In this document: positions 1 to 9,487 of the stretch, piece after piece
Layout: each line of letters begins with the position of its first letter
Position numbering within the stretch: position 1 is the stretch's first letter
NCBI GenBank assembly: GCA_902612605.1
Contig: CACMDY010000002.1
Span: forward strand, 124,001 to 188,000
Origin: an uncultured Pelagibacteraceae bacterium
Lineage (GTDB): Bacteria; Pseudomonadota; Alphaproteobacteria; Pelagibacterales; Pelagibacteraceae
Direction: 5' to 3'
DNA: 64,000 bases
Translations under genes and position numbers: made by a program
Notes under the pieces: generated by a model
Told to the model about the DNA's origin: nothing
Databases searched by the model: none
The model's input: only the letters and a program-made list of their open reading frames with translations

Positions 1-217
1 ACCCAAGTTTATTTGCTTGATTTTTATTTAGTGTTAGACAAATTAAACCTCTGCCATTTTTCGCCATAAAGTTAATTTTTTTAGAATTAACATCACTGGC
101 ATTAAATACTAAATCCCCCTCATTTTCTCGATTTTCATCGTCAACAAGAATATACATTCCTCCTTTTTTTGAGATAGAAATAATCTTTTCAATTGGGCTA
201 AATTTATTTTTTATCAT
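1..217 (-). CDS. ribB: 3,4-dihydroxy-2-butanone 4-phosphate synthase, N-terminal part (runs off window start)
   Basis: Minus-strand translation MIKNKFSPIEKIISISKKGGMYILVDDENRENEGDLVFNASDVNSKKINFMAKNGRGLICL contains the RibB DDENRENEGD motif. Confidence 0.9.
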   Translation of the reverse strand, partial: MIKNKFSPIEKIISISKKGGMYILVDDENRENEGDLVFNASDVNSKKINFMAKNGRGLICLTLNKNQANKLG

Positions 218-797
218 TAATAAATTTTTTTACATATTTAGATAAAATATCAATTTCAATATTAACTAAATCATTTTTTTTAATGTTTGCTAAATTTGTA
301 AGTTTCAATGTATGTGGAATAACCCAAATTTCAAATTTATTCTTCTTTATCTTAGCTATGGTTAGAGATACACCATTTATCAATATTGATGCTTTCTCAA
401 CTAAAAATTTATAAAATTTTTTATCAATACTGAATTCATAAATTATCGATTTATCTACATTTGTTAAATTTGTAACTTTACTTACTGTATCAACATGACC
501 TTGACAAATATGACCTGAAATATTTTGACCATACTTTAAAGGTAGTTCTAAATTAACATGATCTCCAACATTGGATTTCTTAAATTTTGATTTTCTAATA
601 GTTTCATTTGATAAATAAAATTCAGATATACCTTTTTTATATGATATTAATGTTAAGCAGACACCATCACAGGAAATAGATATACCTAATTGCTTATTAG
701 TTAATTTTAATTTTGACTTGATAAAGACGTTTATTCCTTTAGCTCTTTTGGTAATATTTGTAATTTTACCTTTATTAAAAATTATTCCATTAAACAT
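204..797 (-). CDS. ribE: riboflavin synthase alpha subunit
   Basis: ORF with two lumazine-binding repeats (MFNGII..., GHICQGHVDTVSKV). Confidence 0.93.
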   Translation of the reverse strand: MFNGIIFNKGKITNITKRAKGINVFIKSKLKLTNKQLGISISCDGVCLTLISYKKGISEFYLSNETIRKSKFKKSNVGDHVNLELPLKYGQNISGHICQGHVDTVSKVTNLTNVDKSIIYEFSIDKKFYKFLVEKASILINGVSLTIAKIKKNKFEIWVIPHTLKLTNLANIKKNDLVNIEIDILSKYVKKFINDKK

Positions 798-1892
798 TTA
801 CTGATACCTAAAAAGTTTTTCTTTATCTAAAAAAGTATTAATTTGTGATCTTTTTTTAAATTTTTTAGACAATAAATCAATAAAAGAATTCAAAGCAACC
901 GAATTTTTTAAATTAATTTTATTATCAGCTTTGAATAAATAGAATTCATTTATTAAATTGTTATTTAAAAAAGATTTTAAAAGGTTTGGACCCGACTCGA
1001 GTAATAAATTTGCATAACCTAATGAGTATATTTTTTTTAAAATGGTATTTAAATCAAAACTATTATTTTCTATTTTCATAAAAATAAGTTTTGCATTTTT
1101 ATTTTTAAATTTATTAATAATATTTTTATCTTTTTTATTATGAAAAATATATGTTTTATTTGAGTTTGGTTTTAACACTTTGGAATTTATTTTAGTCTTC
1201 AAATCTTTATCAATAATAAATTTTACTGGTGAAAATTTTTCTAAACCATGAATTCTACAATTTAAATTAGGATTGTCAGAGTTAATTGTTTTATAAGATG
1301 TTAAAATTGCTTGATTTCTATATCTTAATAAATGAGATACTTTGTGAGAATGTTCATTTGTAATTTTTTTTTTAAAAAAATAAATTCTATTATTTTTAGA
1401 AACAGCCAATTTTCCACTAACGTAAGGAATATTATTAAATTTTGAGAATTTATAATCTTTGTAAAATTTATTTGCATCATTTTTAATTAAACCAATTTTA
1501 GCTAAAATATTATTTTTTTTTAAAACATTTTTTGTTTTTTTTGCTGTTCGTTTATCAAAATCCTCAATCGAATAATTAACTAATTTAATTTTTTTTTTTA
1601 TGATAATGTTTGTACAAGGTGGTGTTTTTCCATAATGGATACAAGGTTCTAGTGATACATACATATTTGAATTTTTAAAATTTATTTTATTGTTTTTTAA
1701 GGCTGCTACTTCAGCATGAGGTCTACCATTAATATCTGTCTTTCCATAAGAAATGATTTCATCTTTATATGTTACTACACATCCGACCGATGGATTTAGT
1801 CCTGTTAGTCCTTTATTTTGATTGGCAAGTTCTAGTGCCAATCTCATTAATGCTTTATTTTTTTCTGATGATTTATCTTTTTTTAAAGACAT
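798..1892 (-). CDS. ribD: bifunctional riboflavin deaminase/reductase RibD; likely start at MSLKKDK (ORF extends upstream to 1955)
   Basis: HAEVAAL...[13 protein letters not shown] zinc deaminase motif, C-terminal reductase-like domain. Confidence 0.92.
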   Translation of the reverse strand: MSLKKDKSSEKNKALMRLALELANQNKGLTGLNPSVGCVVTYKDEIISYGKTDINGRPHAEVAALKNNKINFKNSNMYVSLEPCIHYGKTPPCTNIIIKKKIKLVNYSIEDFDKRTAKKTKNVLKKNNILAKIGLIKNDANKFYKDYKFSKFNNIPYVSGKLAVSKNNRIYFFKKKITNEHSHKVSHLLRYRNQAILTSYKTINSDNPNLNCRIHGLEKFSPVKFIIDKDLKTKINSKVLKPNSNKTYIFHNKKDKNIINKFKNKNAKLIFMKIENNSFDLNTILKKIYSLGYANLLLESGPNLLKSFLNNNLINEFYLFKADNKINLKNSVALNSFIDLLSKKFKKRSQINTFLDKEKLFRYQ

Positions 1893-2331
1893 CGATTTTA
1901 TCAACAAATTGAACGAAGTCTTTTTCTTCTCTAAAATTTCTATATACTGATGCAAATCTTACATAAGCTACTGGGTCCAATTCTTTTAATCCTTCCATTA
2001 CCATTGTGCCGATTGTGTTTGAAGAAATTTCACTCTGACCTAGTTCCTCTAAAGACCTTGATATTTTAGATATAAATTTTTCTGCTGTCTCAGTATCTAT
2101 TGGTCTTTTTTTGAGTGCTACATATATTGATTTTGATAATTTTTCTCTATCAAAAGTAGATTTTCTACCGTTTTTTTTTACTACAGTTAATTCTCTGAAT
2201 TGTACTCTTTCAAAAGTAGTAAATCTTTGTCCACAAATACACAATCTTCTTCTTCTAATAGCTGTTCCGTCTTCGGTGGGTCTGGAGTCTACAACTGAAG
2301 TTTCTCCTTTTTTACATATAGGACAAATCAT
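1873..2331 (-). CDS. nrdR: transcriptional repressor NrdR
   Basis: [31 protein letters not shown]...[10 protein letters not shown] zinc ribbon plus ATP-cone. Confidence 0.96.
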   Translation of the reverse strand: MICPICKKGETSVVDSRPTEDGTAIRRRRLCICGQRFTTFERVQFRELTVVKKNGRKSTFDREKLSKSIYVALKKRPIDTETAEKFISKISRSLEELGQSEISSNTIGTMVMEGLKELDPVAYVRFASVYRNFREEKDFVQFVDKIDVFKKR

Positions 2332-2337
2332 AATTCA

Positions 2338-3648
2338 TTATCCCAAATTTTTATAAATTGGGAAATTTGAACATAAATCAACAACTTCTTTTCTTACTTC
2401 TTCTTCTATTTTTGTATTATCGTCAGGGTTTGATGACAAACCTTTAATTACTTTAGTAATTAGTTCACCAACAATTTTAAATTCATTTAAACCAAAACCT
2501 CGAGTTGTTGCTGCTTGAGAACCTAGTCTTATACCTGACGTTACCATTGGACTTTCTGTATCGAAAGGAATTCCATTTTTATTACATGTTATATTGGCTC
2601 TTGATAAACTTTCAGCTGCGGCATTACCTTTGACACCAAAAGGTCTTAAATCTACCAACATTAAATGAGTATCTGTTCCTCCAGAATAAATCTTAAAACC
2701 ATTTGTTTTTAAAGTTTCTGCGAGAATTTTTGCATTAGCTAAAACATTAGATATATATTCTTTGAAAGAAGGATCTAATGCTTCTTTAAATCCAACTGCT
2801 TTTGCTGCTATTATGTGCATAAGAGGGCCACCCTGATAACCAGGAAATACAGCTGTATTAATTTTTTTATAAATATCCTCATGATTTGTTAAAATAATTC
2901 CACCTCTGGCACTTCTGAAAACTTTATGAGTTGTAGATGTAACGACATGAGCATGATCAACAGGATTTGGGTAACCTTTGCCAGCAACAAGACCTGAAAA
3001 GTGAGCCATATCTACCATAAAGAATGCTCCAACCTTATCAGCAATTTCTCTAAATCTTTTAAAATCAATTATCCTAGAGTATGCGCTACCTCCAGCAATT
3101 ATAAGTTTAGGTTTATTTTCAATTGCTAATCTTTCAACTTCATCATAGTCGATTAATTCAGAGGTTTTATCTACATCGTAGCTTATTGCATTAAACCATT
3201 TGCCTGACATTGCAATTTTAAGACCATGAGTAATATGGCCACCAGAATTTAAACTCATTCCCATAAAAGTATCACCTGGCTTTAATAATGCTAAAAACAC
3301 TGCTCCGTTAGCTTGCGCACCAGAATGAGGTTGTGAATTCGCAAATTTACAATTAAAGAGTTTTTTTAATCTATCGTTAGCAAGTGACTCAGCAACATCA
3401 ACATGCTCACAGCCGTTATAATATCTTTTACCTGGGTAACCTTCAGCATACTTATTTGTTAGTACTGAACCTTGTGCCTCTAAAACAGCTTGTGAAACTA
3501 TGTTTTCTGATGCGATTAATTCGATATGATTTTGTTGTCTGATTAATTCTTTATTTACTGCATCAAATATTTCTGGATCAGCTTCAGACAATTTTTTTTC
3601 AAAAAAGTTTTCATATTGAGTATTTAAATATTTTTTTTCACTAGACAT
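2338..3648 (-). CDS. glyA: serine hydroxymethyltransferase
   Basis: [38 protein letters not shown]-lysine motif. Confidence 0.97.
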   Translation of the reverse strand: MSSEKKYLNTQYENFFEKKLSEADPEIFDAVNKELIRQQNHIELIASENIVSQAVLEAQGSVLTNKYAEGYPGKRYYNGCEHVDVAESLANDRLKKLFNCKFANSQPHSGAQANGAVFLALLKPGDTFMGMSLNSGGHITHGLKIAMSGKWFNAISYDVDKTSELIDYDEVERLAIENKPKLIIAGGSAYSRIIDFKRFREIADKVGAFFMVDMAHFSGLVAGKGYPNPVDHAHVVTSTTHKVFRSARGGIILTNHEDIYKKINTAVFPGYQGGPLMHIIAAKAVGFKEALDPSFKEYISNVLANAKILAETLKTNGFKIYSGGTDTHLMLVDLRPFGVKGNAAAESLSRANITCNKNGIPFDTESPMVTSGIRLGSQAATTRGFGLNEFKIVGELITKVIKGLSSNPDDNTKIEEEVRKEVVDLCSNFPIYKNLG

Positions 3649-3656
3649 TTATTTAC

Positions 3657-4082
3657 CTATATTTTTTTAATTCTTTTTATATGTCTACCGCCTTCAAACT
3701 CAGTTTTTAGAAAGCTTTCAACACATTTTAAGGCAACTGTTTTTTTAATAAGCCTTTCTCCTAATGTTATAACATTTGCATCATTATGCAATCGCGATAA
3801 TTTAGCATTTTTTACTGAGTAGCATAAAGCAGCGCGTATTCCTTTATTTTTGTTTGCAGCAATAGACATTCCTACTCCTGAACCACAAACAAGTATTCCT
3901 ACATAATTCTTATTTTTCGACACTTGTTTGCAAAGTTTATGAGCAAAATCAGGGTAATCAACGGACTTCTTATTTTGTTTTGGTCCCAGATCTTTTATTG
4001 GATAAATTTTATTAAAGTATTTTAAAATATTCCTTTTTAAATTAAAACCACCATGATCTGAAGCAATAAAAATTTTTTTCAA
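3657..4082 (-). CDS. rpiB: ribose-5-phosphate isomerase B
   Basis: ASDHGGFNLK, GILVCGSGVGMSIAANK. Confidence 0.95.
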   Translation of the reverse strand: MKKIFIASDHGGFNLKRNILKYFNKIYPIKDLGPKQNKKSVDYPDFAHKLCKQVSKNKNYVGILVCGSGVGMSIAANKNKGIRAALCYSVKNAKLSRLHNDANVITLGERLIKKTVALKCVESFLKTEFEGGRHIKRIKKI

Positions 4083-4083
4083 T

Positions 4084-4674
4084 TTAATTAAATTTGTAAT
4101 TTAAAACACAAGCAACAAGGTGAACCCTATTTTCTTCACCCCCATTAAATGCATTATGATATTTTGTATTATTAGTAATCCAAACAGAGCCATCTGCTGG
4201 CATATGTTTTGCAACATTATCAACCACCATTATTGCTCCAGGATTTGTGTATATAGGTATATGAAGCCTTGGCTCAGGATCTCTATGCCAACTCAATGTT
4301 GATCTTGGCTCTTTAAGAAGAAGTCTCATCCTACCTAATTTATATTTTTTTGTTAATTGATCATAAACTTCTTTAAAATAAGTATTTTTAAAGTCGTCAA
4401 CAAATTCTGTATATTTATGTTCATCAATTTTACTTTCCCTCTGTACCTCAACACCTGTACTATCTGGTTTAGTCCAATAAATGCCTCTTACATTATTTCC
4501 TTTAACAGAATCTGGATCACCTGGAATTTGATTTAGAGGTATACCGGCGAAGTGAGGTATTCCAAGACTTGTATCAAAACCTTTTATTTTTAATACTTCA
4601 TCACAAGCTTGTTTTAATTTTATGATATCAAATTTTACATCTTGTTTTTGGAAATCATTGAATAATTGTGACAT
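4084..4674 (-). CDS. putative 2OG-Fe(II) oxygenase, aspartyl/asparaginyl beta-hydroxylase-like
   Basis: HRD...RLHIPI...NRVHLV arrangement resembling the HxD...H/R oxygenase core. Confidence 0.6.
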   Translation of the reverse strand: MSQLFNDFQKQDVKFDIIKLKQACDEVLKIKGFDTSLGIPHFAGIPLNQIPGDPDSVKGNNVRGIYWTKPDSTGVEVQRESKIDEHKYTEFVDDFKNTYFKEVYDQLTKKYKLGRMRLLLKEPRSTLSWHRDPEPRLHIPIYTNPGAIMVVDNVAKHMPADGSVWITNNTKYHNAFNGGEENRVHLVACVLNYKFN

Positions 4675-4738
4675 CGCAGCTCTACTATCTTATAGACTAT
4701 TATAATAAATATTACTATTGTCGCATCAAAAAAATTAA

Positions 4739-5731
4739 TTGATAATGATTATCACAGGTAGCTATCCTAATTTAAGATTGAGAAGATCAAGAAAATTCAG
4801 TTGGTCTAGAAGATTAGTCCAAGATAATGATCTATCTTACAATGATTTTATTTTACCTATCTTTCTTACTGAAGGAAAAGCAAAAAAAGTTCCAATTAAT
4901 TCAATGCCAAATGTTTTTAGGTACTCTATTGATAAATTAAAAAGTGTAGTTGATAAAGCATTAAAATTGGGAATACCAATGGTAGCTTTATTCCCTTATA
5001 CAAATCCAAGAAAAAGAGATGAATATGGAAATGAAGCATTAAATGAAAATAATTTAGTTTGCCAAGCAATAAAATTCATCAAAAAAAATTATAAGAACGA
5101 AATTGGAATAATGTGTGATGTTGCATTAGATCCATATACATCACATGGTCATGATGGAATAATTAAAAAAAATGAAATTTTAAATGATGAAACATTAGAA
5201 ATATTGATTAGACAATCAATATTGCAGGCAAAAATGGGTTGCGATGTGATTGCCCCATCAGATATGATGGATGGTAGAGTTCTAAAAATTCGCAAAGCTT
5301 TAGATAAAAATAATCTAAAAGATGTTCAAATTTTATCATATGCTGTTAAGTATGCTTCAAGTTTTTATGGCCCATTCAGAAATGCTGTTGGATCAAGAAG
5401 TCTCTTAAAAGGAGACAAAAAAACTTATCAAATGGATTTTAAGAACAATTATGAATCGTTAAGAGAAGTTGCATTAGATATAAAAGAAGGAGCAGACATG
5501 ATTATAGTAAAACCAGGGATGCCTTATCTTGATATAATTAGAGAAGTTAAGAATAATTTTAAAATTCCAGTTATTGCATACCAAGTATCAGGAGAATATA
5601 GTCTCATTCAAAATGCAATTTCAAAGAATATATTAGATAAAAAATCGATATATGAAAGTCTAGTTTCCTTTAAAAGAGCTGGAGCAAGTGCAATTATAAC
5701 TTATTTTGCTGATCAAATAAAACTAGATTAA
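4739..5731 (+). CDS. hemB: delta-aminolevulinic acid dehydratase (porphobilinogen synthase); start may be the ATG at 4745
   Basis: SYPNLRLRRSRK, VALDPYTSHGHDG, APSDMMDGR, VKPGMPYLDI. Confidence 0.96.
   Translation: MIMIITGSYPNLRLRRSRKFSWSRRLVQDNDLSYNDFILPIFLTEGKAKKVPINSMPNVFRYSIDKLKSVVDKALKLGIPMVALFPYTNPRKRDEYGNEALNENNLVCQAIKFIKKNYKNEIGIMCDVALDPYTSHGHDGIIKKNEILNDETLEILIRQSILQAKMGCDVIAPSDMMDGRVLKIRKALDKNNLKDVQILSYAVKYASSFYGPFRNAVGSRSLLKGDKKTYQMDFKNNYESLREVALDIKEGADMIIVKPGMPYLDIIREVKNNFKIPVIAYQVSGEYSLIQNAISKNILDKKSIYESLVSFKRAGASAIITYFADQIKLD
4741..4753. promoter_or_regulatory. Fur-like 6-1-6 palindrome overlapping hemB start
   Basis: GATAATgATTATC. Confidence 0.35.
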
Positions 5732-6403
5732 TTTTAAAGAATTTTGAAAATTAAATCTTGTTTTGGGAAAATTAAGATTGTTCGGTTTGACTATTGTTTT
5801 ATCTAAAAAATCTCCTACAATTTTTAAAGCATCAAAAATATCTTCAAAGCTTATATCTTCTTCATCTTTATTTACTAAAAAATTTGGAATGATTTTGCCG
5901 GAATTTTTTAATTTATAATTAATTTTATTACCTTCAGAAACTTTTTCTACATAATCATTAAAGTCTATGTCGTATCCAATTAATTTATAAAAGTTTAACT
6001 CCCAATTTACAAACTTTGAAAGCCACTCTTCATCTTTTAATATCTCAAAATAATTATCAATTAAGTAATAAATCTCTCTATTTTTTTCATTCTCTACTGT
6101 TAAAATTTTAATCAAATTCATTGTATAAATTATACAAAGGAGTTTTTGCTTATCTTCTAAAAAGTAAGGAGTTTTAAATTCATCAATTTCAACTTTTAAA
6201 GAACCAATTTTTGATTGAGATTTTGAATTATAATTTATATGCAATTTATTACCCTCAAATAGGTAATTTTTTATTTTTTTTGAAGTACCTCCAAAAATAA
6301 TTCCTGAAATTTTTCCATGATTTTCAGTATAAAATTCAGATATTACAGAATTTTCATTATATTTATTTTTTGAAAGTAAGTAACCTTTATCTTGCCAATT
6401 CAT
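5723..6403 (-). CDS. recO: DNA repair protein RecO
   Basis: MNWQDKGYLLSKNKYNENSVISEFYTENHGKISGIIFGG N-terminal OB fold; next to rnc. Confidence 0.85.
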   Translation of the reverse strand: MNWQDKGYLLSKNKYNENSVISEFYTENHGKISGIIFGGTSKKIKNYLFEGNKLHINYNSKSQSKIGSLKVEIDEFKTPYFLEDKQKLLCIIYTMNLIKILTVENEKNREIYYLIDNYFEILKDEEWLSKFVNWELNFYKLIGYDIDFNDYVEKVSEGNKINYKLKNSGKIIPNFLVNKDEEDISFEDIFDALKIVGDFLDKTIVKPNNLNFPKTRFNFQNSLKLI

Positions 6404-7065
6404 TATATTTTAATAGTTTCTAAAAGTTTCATAGCTGCGGCTTGTTCAGCATTTTTTTTTGAACTACCATCAGCGATAATTGTTTTGCTTTCCTTAATTT
6501 TTACACTAATTTTAAAATTTGGTTTATGTCTTGGTCCTGTATTAGAAATAAGTTTATATATTGGCAATGCTTTAAATTTCTTTAATGAATATTCTTGTAA
6601 TCTTGTTTTGGAGTCGATTACAGTAATATCTGATAAATTTAAATAATTTTTCCAATAATTTAATATAAATTTTGACGAAACCTCAAAACCTTTATCTATA
6701 TAAATTGCTCCTATCAAAGACTCACAACAATCAGATATAATTTTTTTTTCAATATTGATTTTTTTTTTCTTTTCTGTATTTCCTGTTAAAATATAACTAT
6801 CCAATTCTAATTCCTTGCCAATTTCAAAACACTTATTTTTATTAACTAAATTTGCAAGTTTTTTGTCAATCATACCTACTTTTTCTTTTGGATATAACTC
6901 TAAAAGTTTCTTTGATATAACAAAACCTAAAACTCTATCACCTAGAAATTCTAGTTTTTCATAATTATTTTTTGAATCAAAACTTTTGTGTGTTAAGGCT
7001 TGTATCAATAGTTTATTATCTTTAAAGCTAATACCAATTTTCTTTTGTAGTTTATTTAACTTCAT
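6403..7065 (-). CDS. rnc: ribonuclease III
   Basis: NNYEKLEFLGDRVLGFVISK signature and C-terminal dsRBD. Confidence 0.96.
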   Translation of the reverse strand: MKLNKLQKKIGISFKDNKLLIQALTHKSFDSKNNYEKLEFLGDRVLGFVISKKLLELYPKEKVGMIDKKLANLVNKNKCFEIGKELELDSYILTGNTEKKKKINIEKKIISDCCESLIGAIYIDKGFEVSSKFILNYWKNYLNLSDITVIDSKTRLQEYSLKKFKALPIYKLISNTGPRHKPNFKISVKIKESKTIIADGSSKKNAEQAAAMKLLETIKI

Positions 7066-7069
7066 TTAT

Positions 7070-7798
7070 TTAAATTATTTTATTAAAAAATCTTTCAAAT
7101 CGAACTATTTCATTCCATTTGAAAATGTTAAAGATACTTCCTTTTCTTGGATTAGATGAAAAAAATAAAATTTGTGCTTTTCCAACTAAATTATTTTGAT
7201 TAACATAACCAACTTCAGATAGAAATCTGCTGTCTTTAGAACAATCCCTATTGTCACCTAAGAAAAAAAGGTGATTTTCAGGAACAATGTATTTATCTGA
7301 ATTAGAAAAAGTTATATCTGTTCTATATGCAGCTAAATAACTTTTTCCATTTGGAAGTTTTTCTTCAAATATATTGACATCAATTTGGGATGATCCACAA
7401 TATAACTTATCATTTTTGCTTTTAATTGTTTTTAACACTTGATTAGAATTTATATATAAATCACCATCAATAAATTGTATTGTATCACCTGGTAAACCAA
7501 TCAATCTTTTAATATAATCTGTACGATTATCAGCGGGTGTTTTAAAAACTATAACATCTCCTCTTTTAGGGTTTTTATTTAATATGCGTCCTTTAAAAAT
7601 AGGAGGACTAAAAGGAAATGAATGTTTACTATATCCGTAAGAAAATTTTGTAACAAATAATCTGTCACCCACAAGCAAGTTAGTTTCCATTGATGATGAT
7701 GGTATATAAAATGGTTGGATTAATATTGATCTAATAAATACTGCAATTATTAATGCATAAAATAATGTTTTTGTATTATCAATTATGAAATTTTTCAT
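7070..7798 (-). CDS. lepB: signal peptidase I
   Basis: IPSSSMETNLLVGD, KRLIGLPGDTI, FLGDNRDCSKDSR. Confidence 0.96.
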   Translation of the reverse strand: MKNFIIDNTKTLFYALIIAVFIRSILIQPFYIPSSSMETNLLVGDRLFVTKFSYGYSKHSFPFSPPIFKGRILNKNPKRGDVIVFKTPADNRTDYIKRLIGLPGDTIQFIDGDLYINSNQVLKTIKSKNDKLYCGSSQIDVNIFEEKLPNGKSYLAAYRTDITFSNSDKYIVPENHLFFLGDNRDCSKDSRFLSEVGYVNQNNLVGKAQILFFSSNPRKGSIFNIFKWNEIVRFERFFNKII

Positions 7799-8181
7799 TT
7801 TTTTCTATTCAAAATAACAAATGCAATTGAGTGGTTTTTTTCATCTGAAAGTGAAAGATGTATATCGTAATTCTTTAATTTAAATTTTTTTTTTAATATA
7901 TCTTTTAATTTCTGTGAAATTTTAATTTTAGGTGATCCTTTCTTATTATTGTATATTTCAATATCATTAAAATTAATATTATCTCTAAAGCCTGTGCCTA
8001 TTGACTTAACAAAAGCTTCTTTAGCAGCAAATCTTTTTGCAAAGTAATTCGTTTTGTTTCTGTATTTTTTTGATTGTTTAATTTCATTCAATGTAAAGAG
8101 TCTTTTTTTAAAACCTTTAATTTTTAGGGATTTTTGTATTCTTTTATTATCAATAATATCAACACCGTTACCAATTATCAT
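7795..8181 (-). CDS. acpS: holo-[acyl-carrier-protein] synthase
   Basis: IIGNGVDIIDNKRI, FAKRFAAKEAFVKSIGTG. Confidence 0.95.
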   Translation of the reverse strand: MIIGNGVDIIDNKRIQKSLKIKGFKKRLFTLNEIKQSKKYRNKTNYFAKRFAAKEAFVKSIGTGFRDNINFNDIEIYNNKKGSPKIKISQKLKDILKKKFKLKNYDIHLSLSDEKNHSIAFVILNRKK

Positions 8182-8900
8182 TAGTTTAATATTTTTATAA
8201 AATTAGTGATTACTTTTTTCATGCCAAACAAGATGGCCTCTCCAATTATAAAATGTCCAATATTAAATTCCTCTATAGATTTAATCTTTCTTAAAATTTT
8301 AGTTGATTTATAATCTAGGCCATGACCTGCATGAACTTCCATTCCTAGTTTTTTTGCTAACGCGGCACAATTTTTTATTTTTTTGAATTCGACTAAATAA
8401 TTTTTGTTATTTTTAACTTTTAAAGCAAAGTTTCCTGTATGAAGTTCCACACATTTCGCATTTAATTCTTTTGATGCAAAAACATCTTCAATATTTGGAT
8501 TGATGAAAAGACTTGTTCTAATTTTTTTTGAATTTAATTTACTAATTACTTTTTTAATTATTTTTTTATTTTTTGTGATATTTAAACCTCCTTCAGTGGT
8601 TATTTCATTCCTTTTTTCAGGAACTATACAAACAAAATTAGGTTTATATTTTAATGCAATTTTAAGCATTTCATTGTTAGCAGCCATTTCTAAATTTATT
8701 GGTACTCTTTTAATTTTTGAAAATATAGCTACGTCTTCATCTCGAATATGTCTACGATCTTCTCTTAAATGAATAGTAATAGAATTTGCACCGAAATTCA
8801 TAACTTGTCTTGCATATGAAATAGGATCAGGATGCCCCTCTCCTCTGGCGTTTCTTAATGTTGCAATATGGTCTACGTTAACACCTAGTCTAGATTTCAT
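8181..8900 (-). CDS. pdxJ: pyridoxine 5'-phosphate synthase
   Basis: LGVNVDHIATLRNARG, ITIHLREDRRHI, EVHAGHGLDY. Confidence 0.96.
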   Translation of the reverse strand: MKSRLGVNVDHIATLRNARGEGHPDPISYARQVMNFGANSITIHLREDRRHIRDEDVAIFSKIKRVPINLEMAANNEMLKIALKYKPNFVCIVPEKRNEITTEGGLNITKNKKIIKKVISKLNSKKIRTSLFINPNIEDVFASKELNAKCVELHTGNFALKVKNNKNYLVEFKKIKNCAALAKKLGMEVHAGHGLDYKSTKILRKIKSIEEFNIGHFIIGEAILFGMKKVITNFIKILN

Positions 8901-9487
8901 TTTAAATATCTACTTCCAGGTTTTGTAATTGGAATTTTTTTTAAATCAATTGGTAAATCATTTTTTTTATAAGTTGGTATTTCTAATTTAATTTGCGAAA
9001 CAATATTTTTATCTTTAATTTTTAAACTTGGTTTAGTAGATCTATTAATTAAACACGCATATCCAACTACTTTTGATTTATATTTTTTTATAAGTCGAGC
9101 ACATTCTAAACTTGACTTACCTGTAGTAATTACGTCTTCCACTATCAAAACTTTAGAATTTTTTTTAATTGAAAAACCTCTTCTCAAAGTAAATTTCCCA
9201 TTAACTCTCTCACAAAATATTGTCTCCTTATTCAATAAATTTCCAACAATATAACCTATTACAATACCGCCCATAGCTGGTGACAAAATTATATCAATTT
9301 TTTTGAATTTTTTTTTTATTTTATTGCTTAAGGATTTACAAAATTCTTCTGATTTTTTTGGATAACTTAATAATTTAGCACACTGAACATACTGGGGTGA
9401 ATGTAATCCTGAAGATAAAACAAAATGTCCCTCTAAAAGTGCGTTAGTTTTTTTTAAAACCGCTAAAGAATCTTTTAAAGAAAGCAT
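8897..9487 (-). CDS. pyrE: orotate phosphoribosyltransferase
   Basis: VLIVEDVITTGKS PRPP motif, FVLSSGLHSPQYVQ. Confidence 0.93.
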   Translation of the reverse strand: MLSLKDSLAVLKKTNALLEGHFVLSSGLHSPQYVQCAKLLSYPKKSEEFCKSLSNKIKKKFKKIDIILSPAMGGIVIGYIVGNLLNKETIFCERVNGKFTLRRGFSIKKNSKVLIVEDVITTGKSSLECARLIKKYKSKVVGYACLINRSTKPSLKIKDKNIVSQIKLEIPTYKKNDLPIDLKKIPITKPGSRYLK

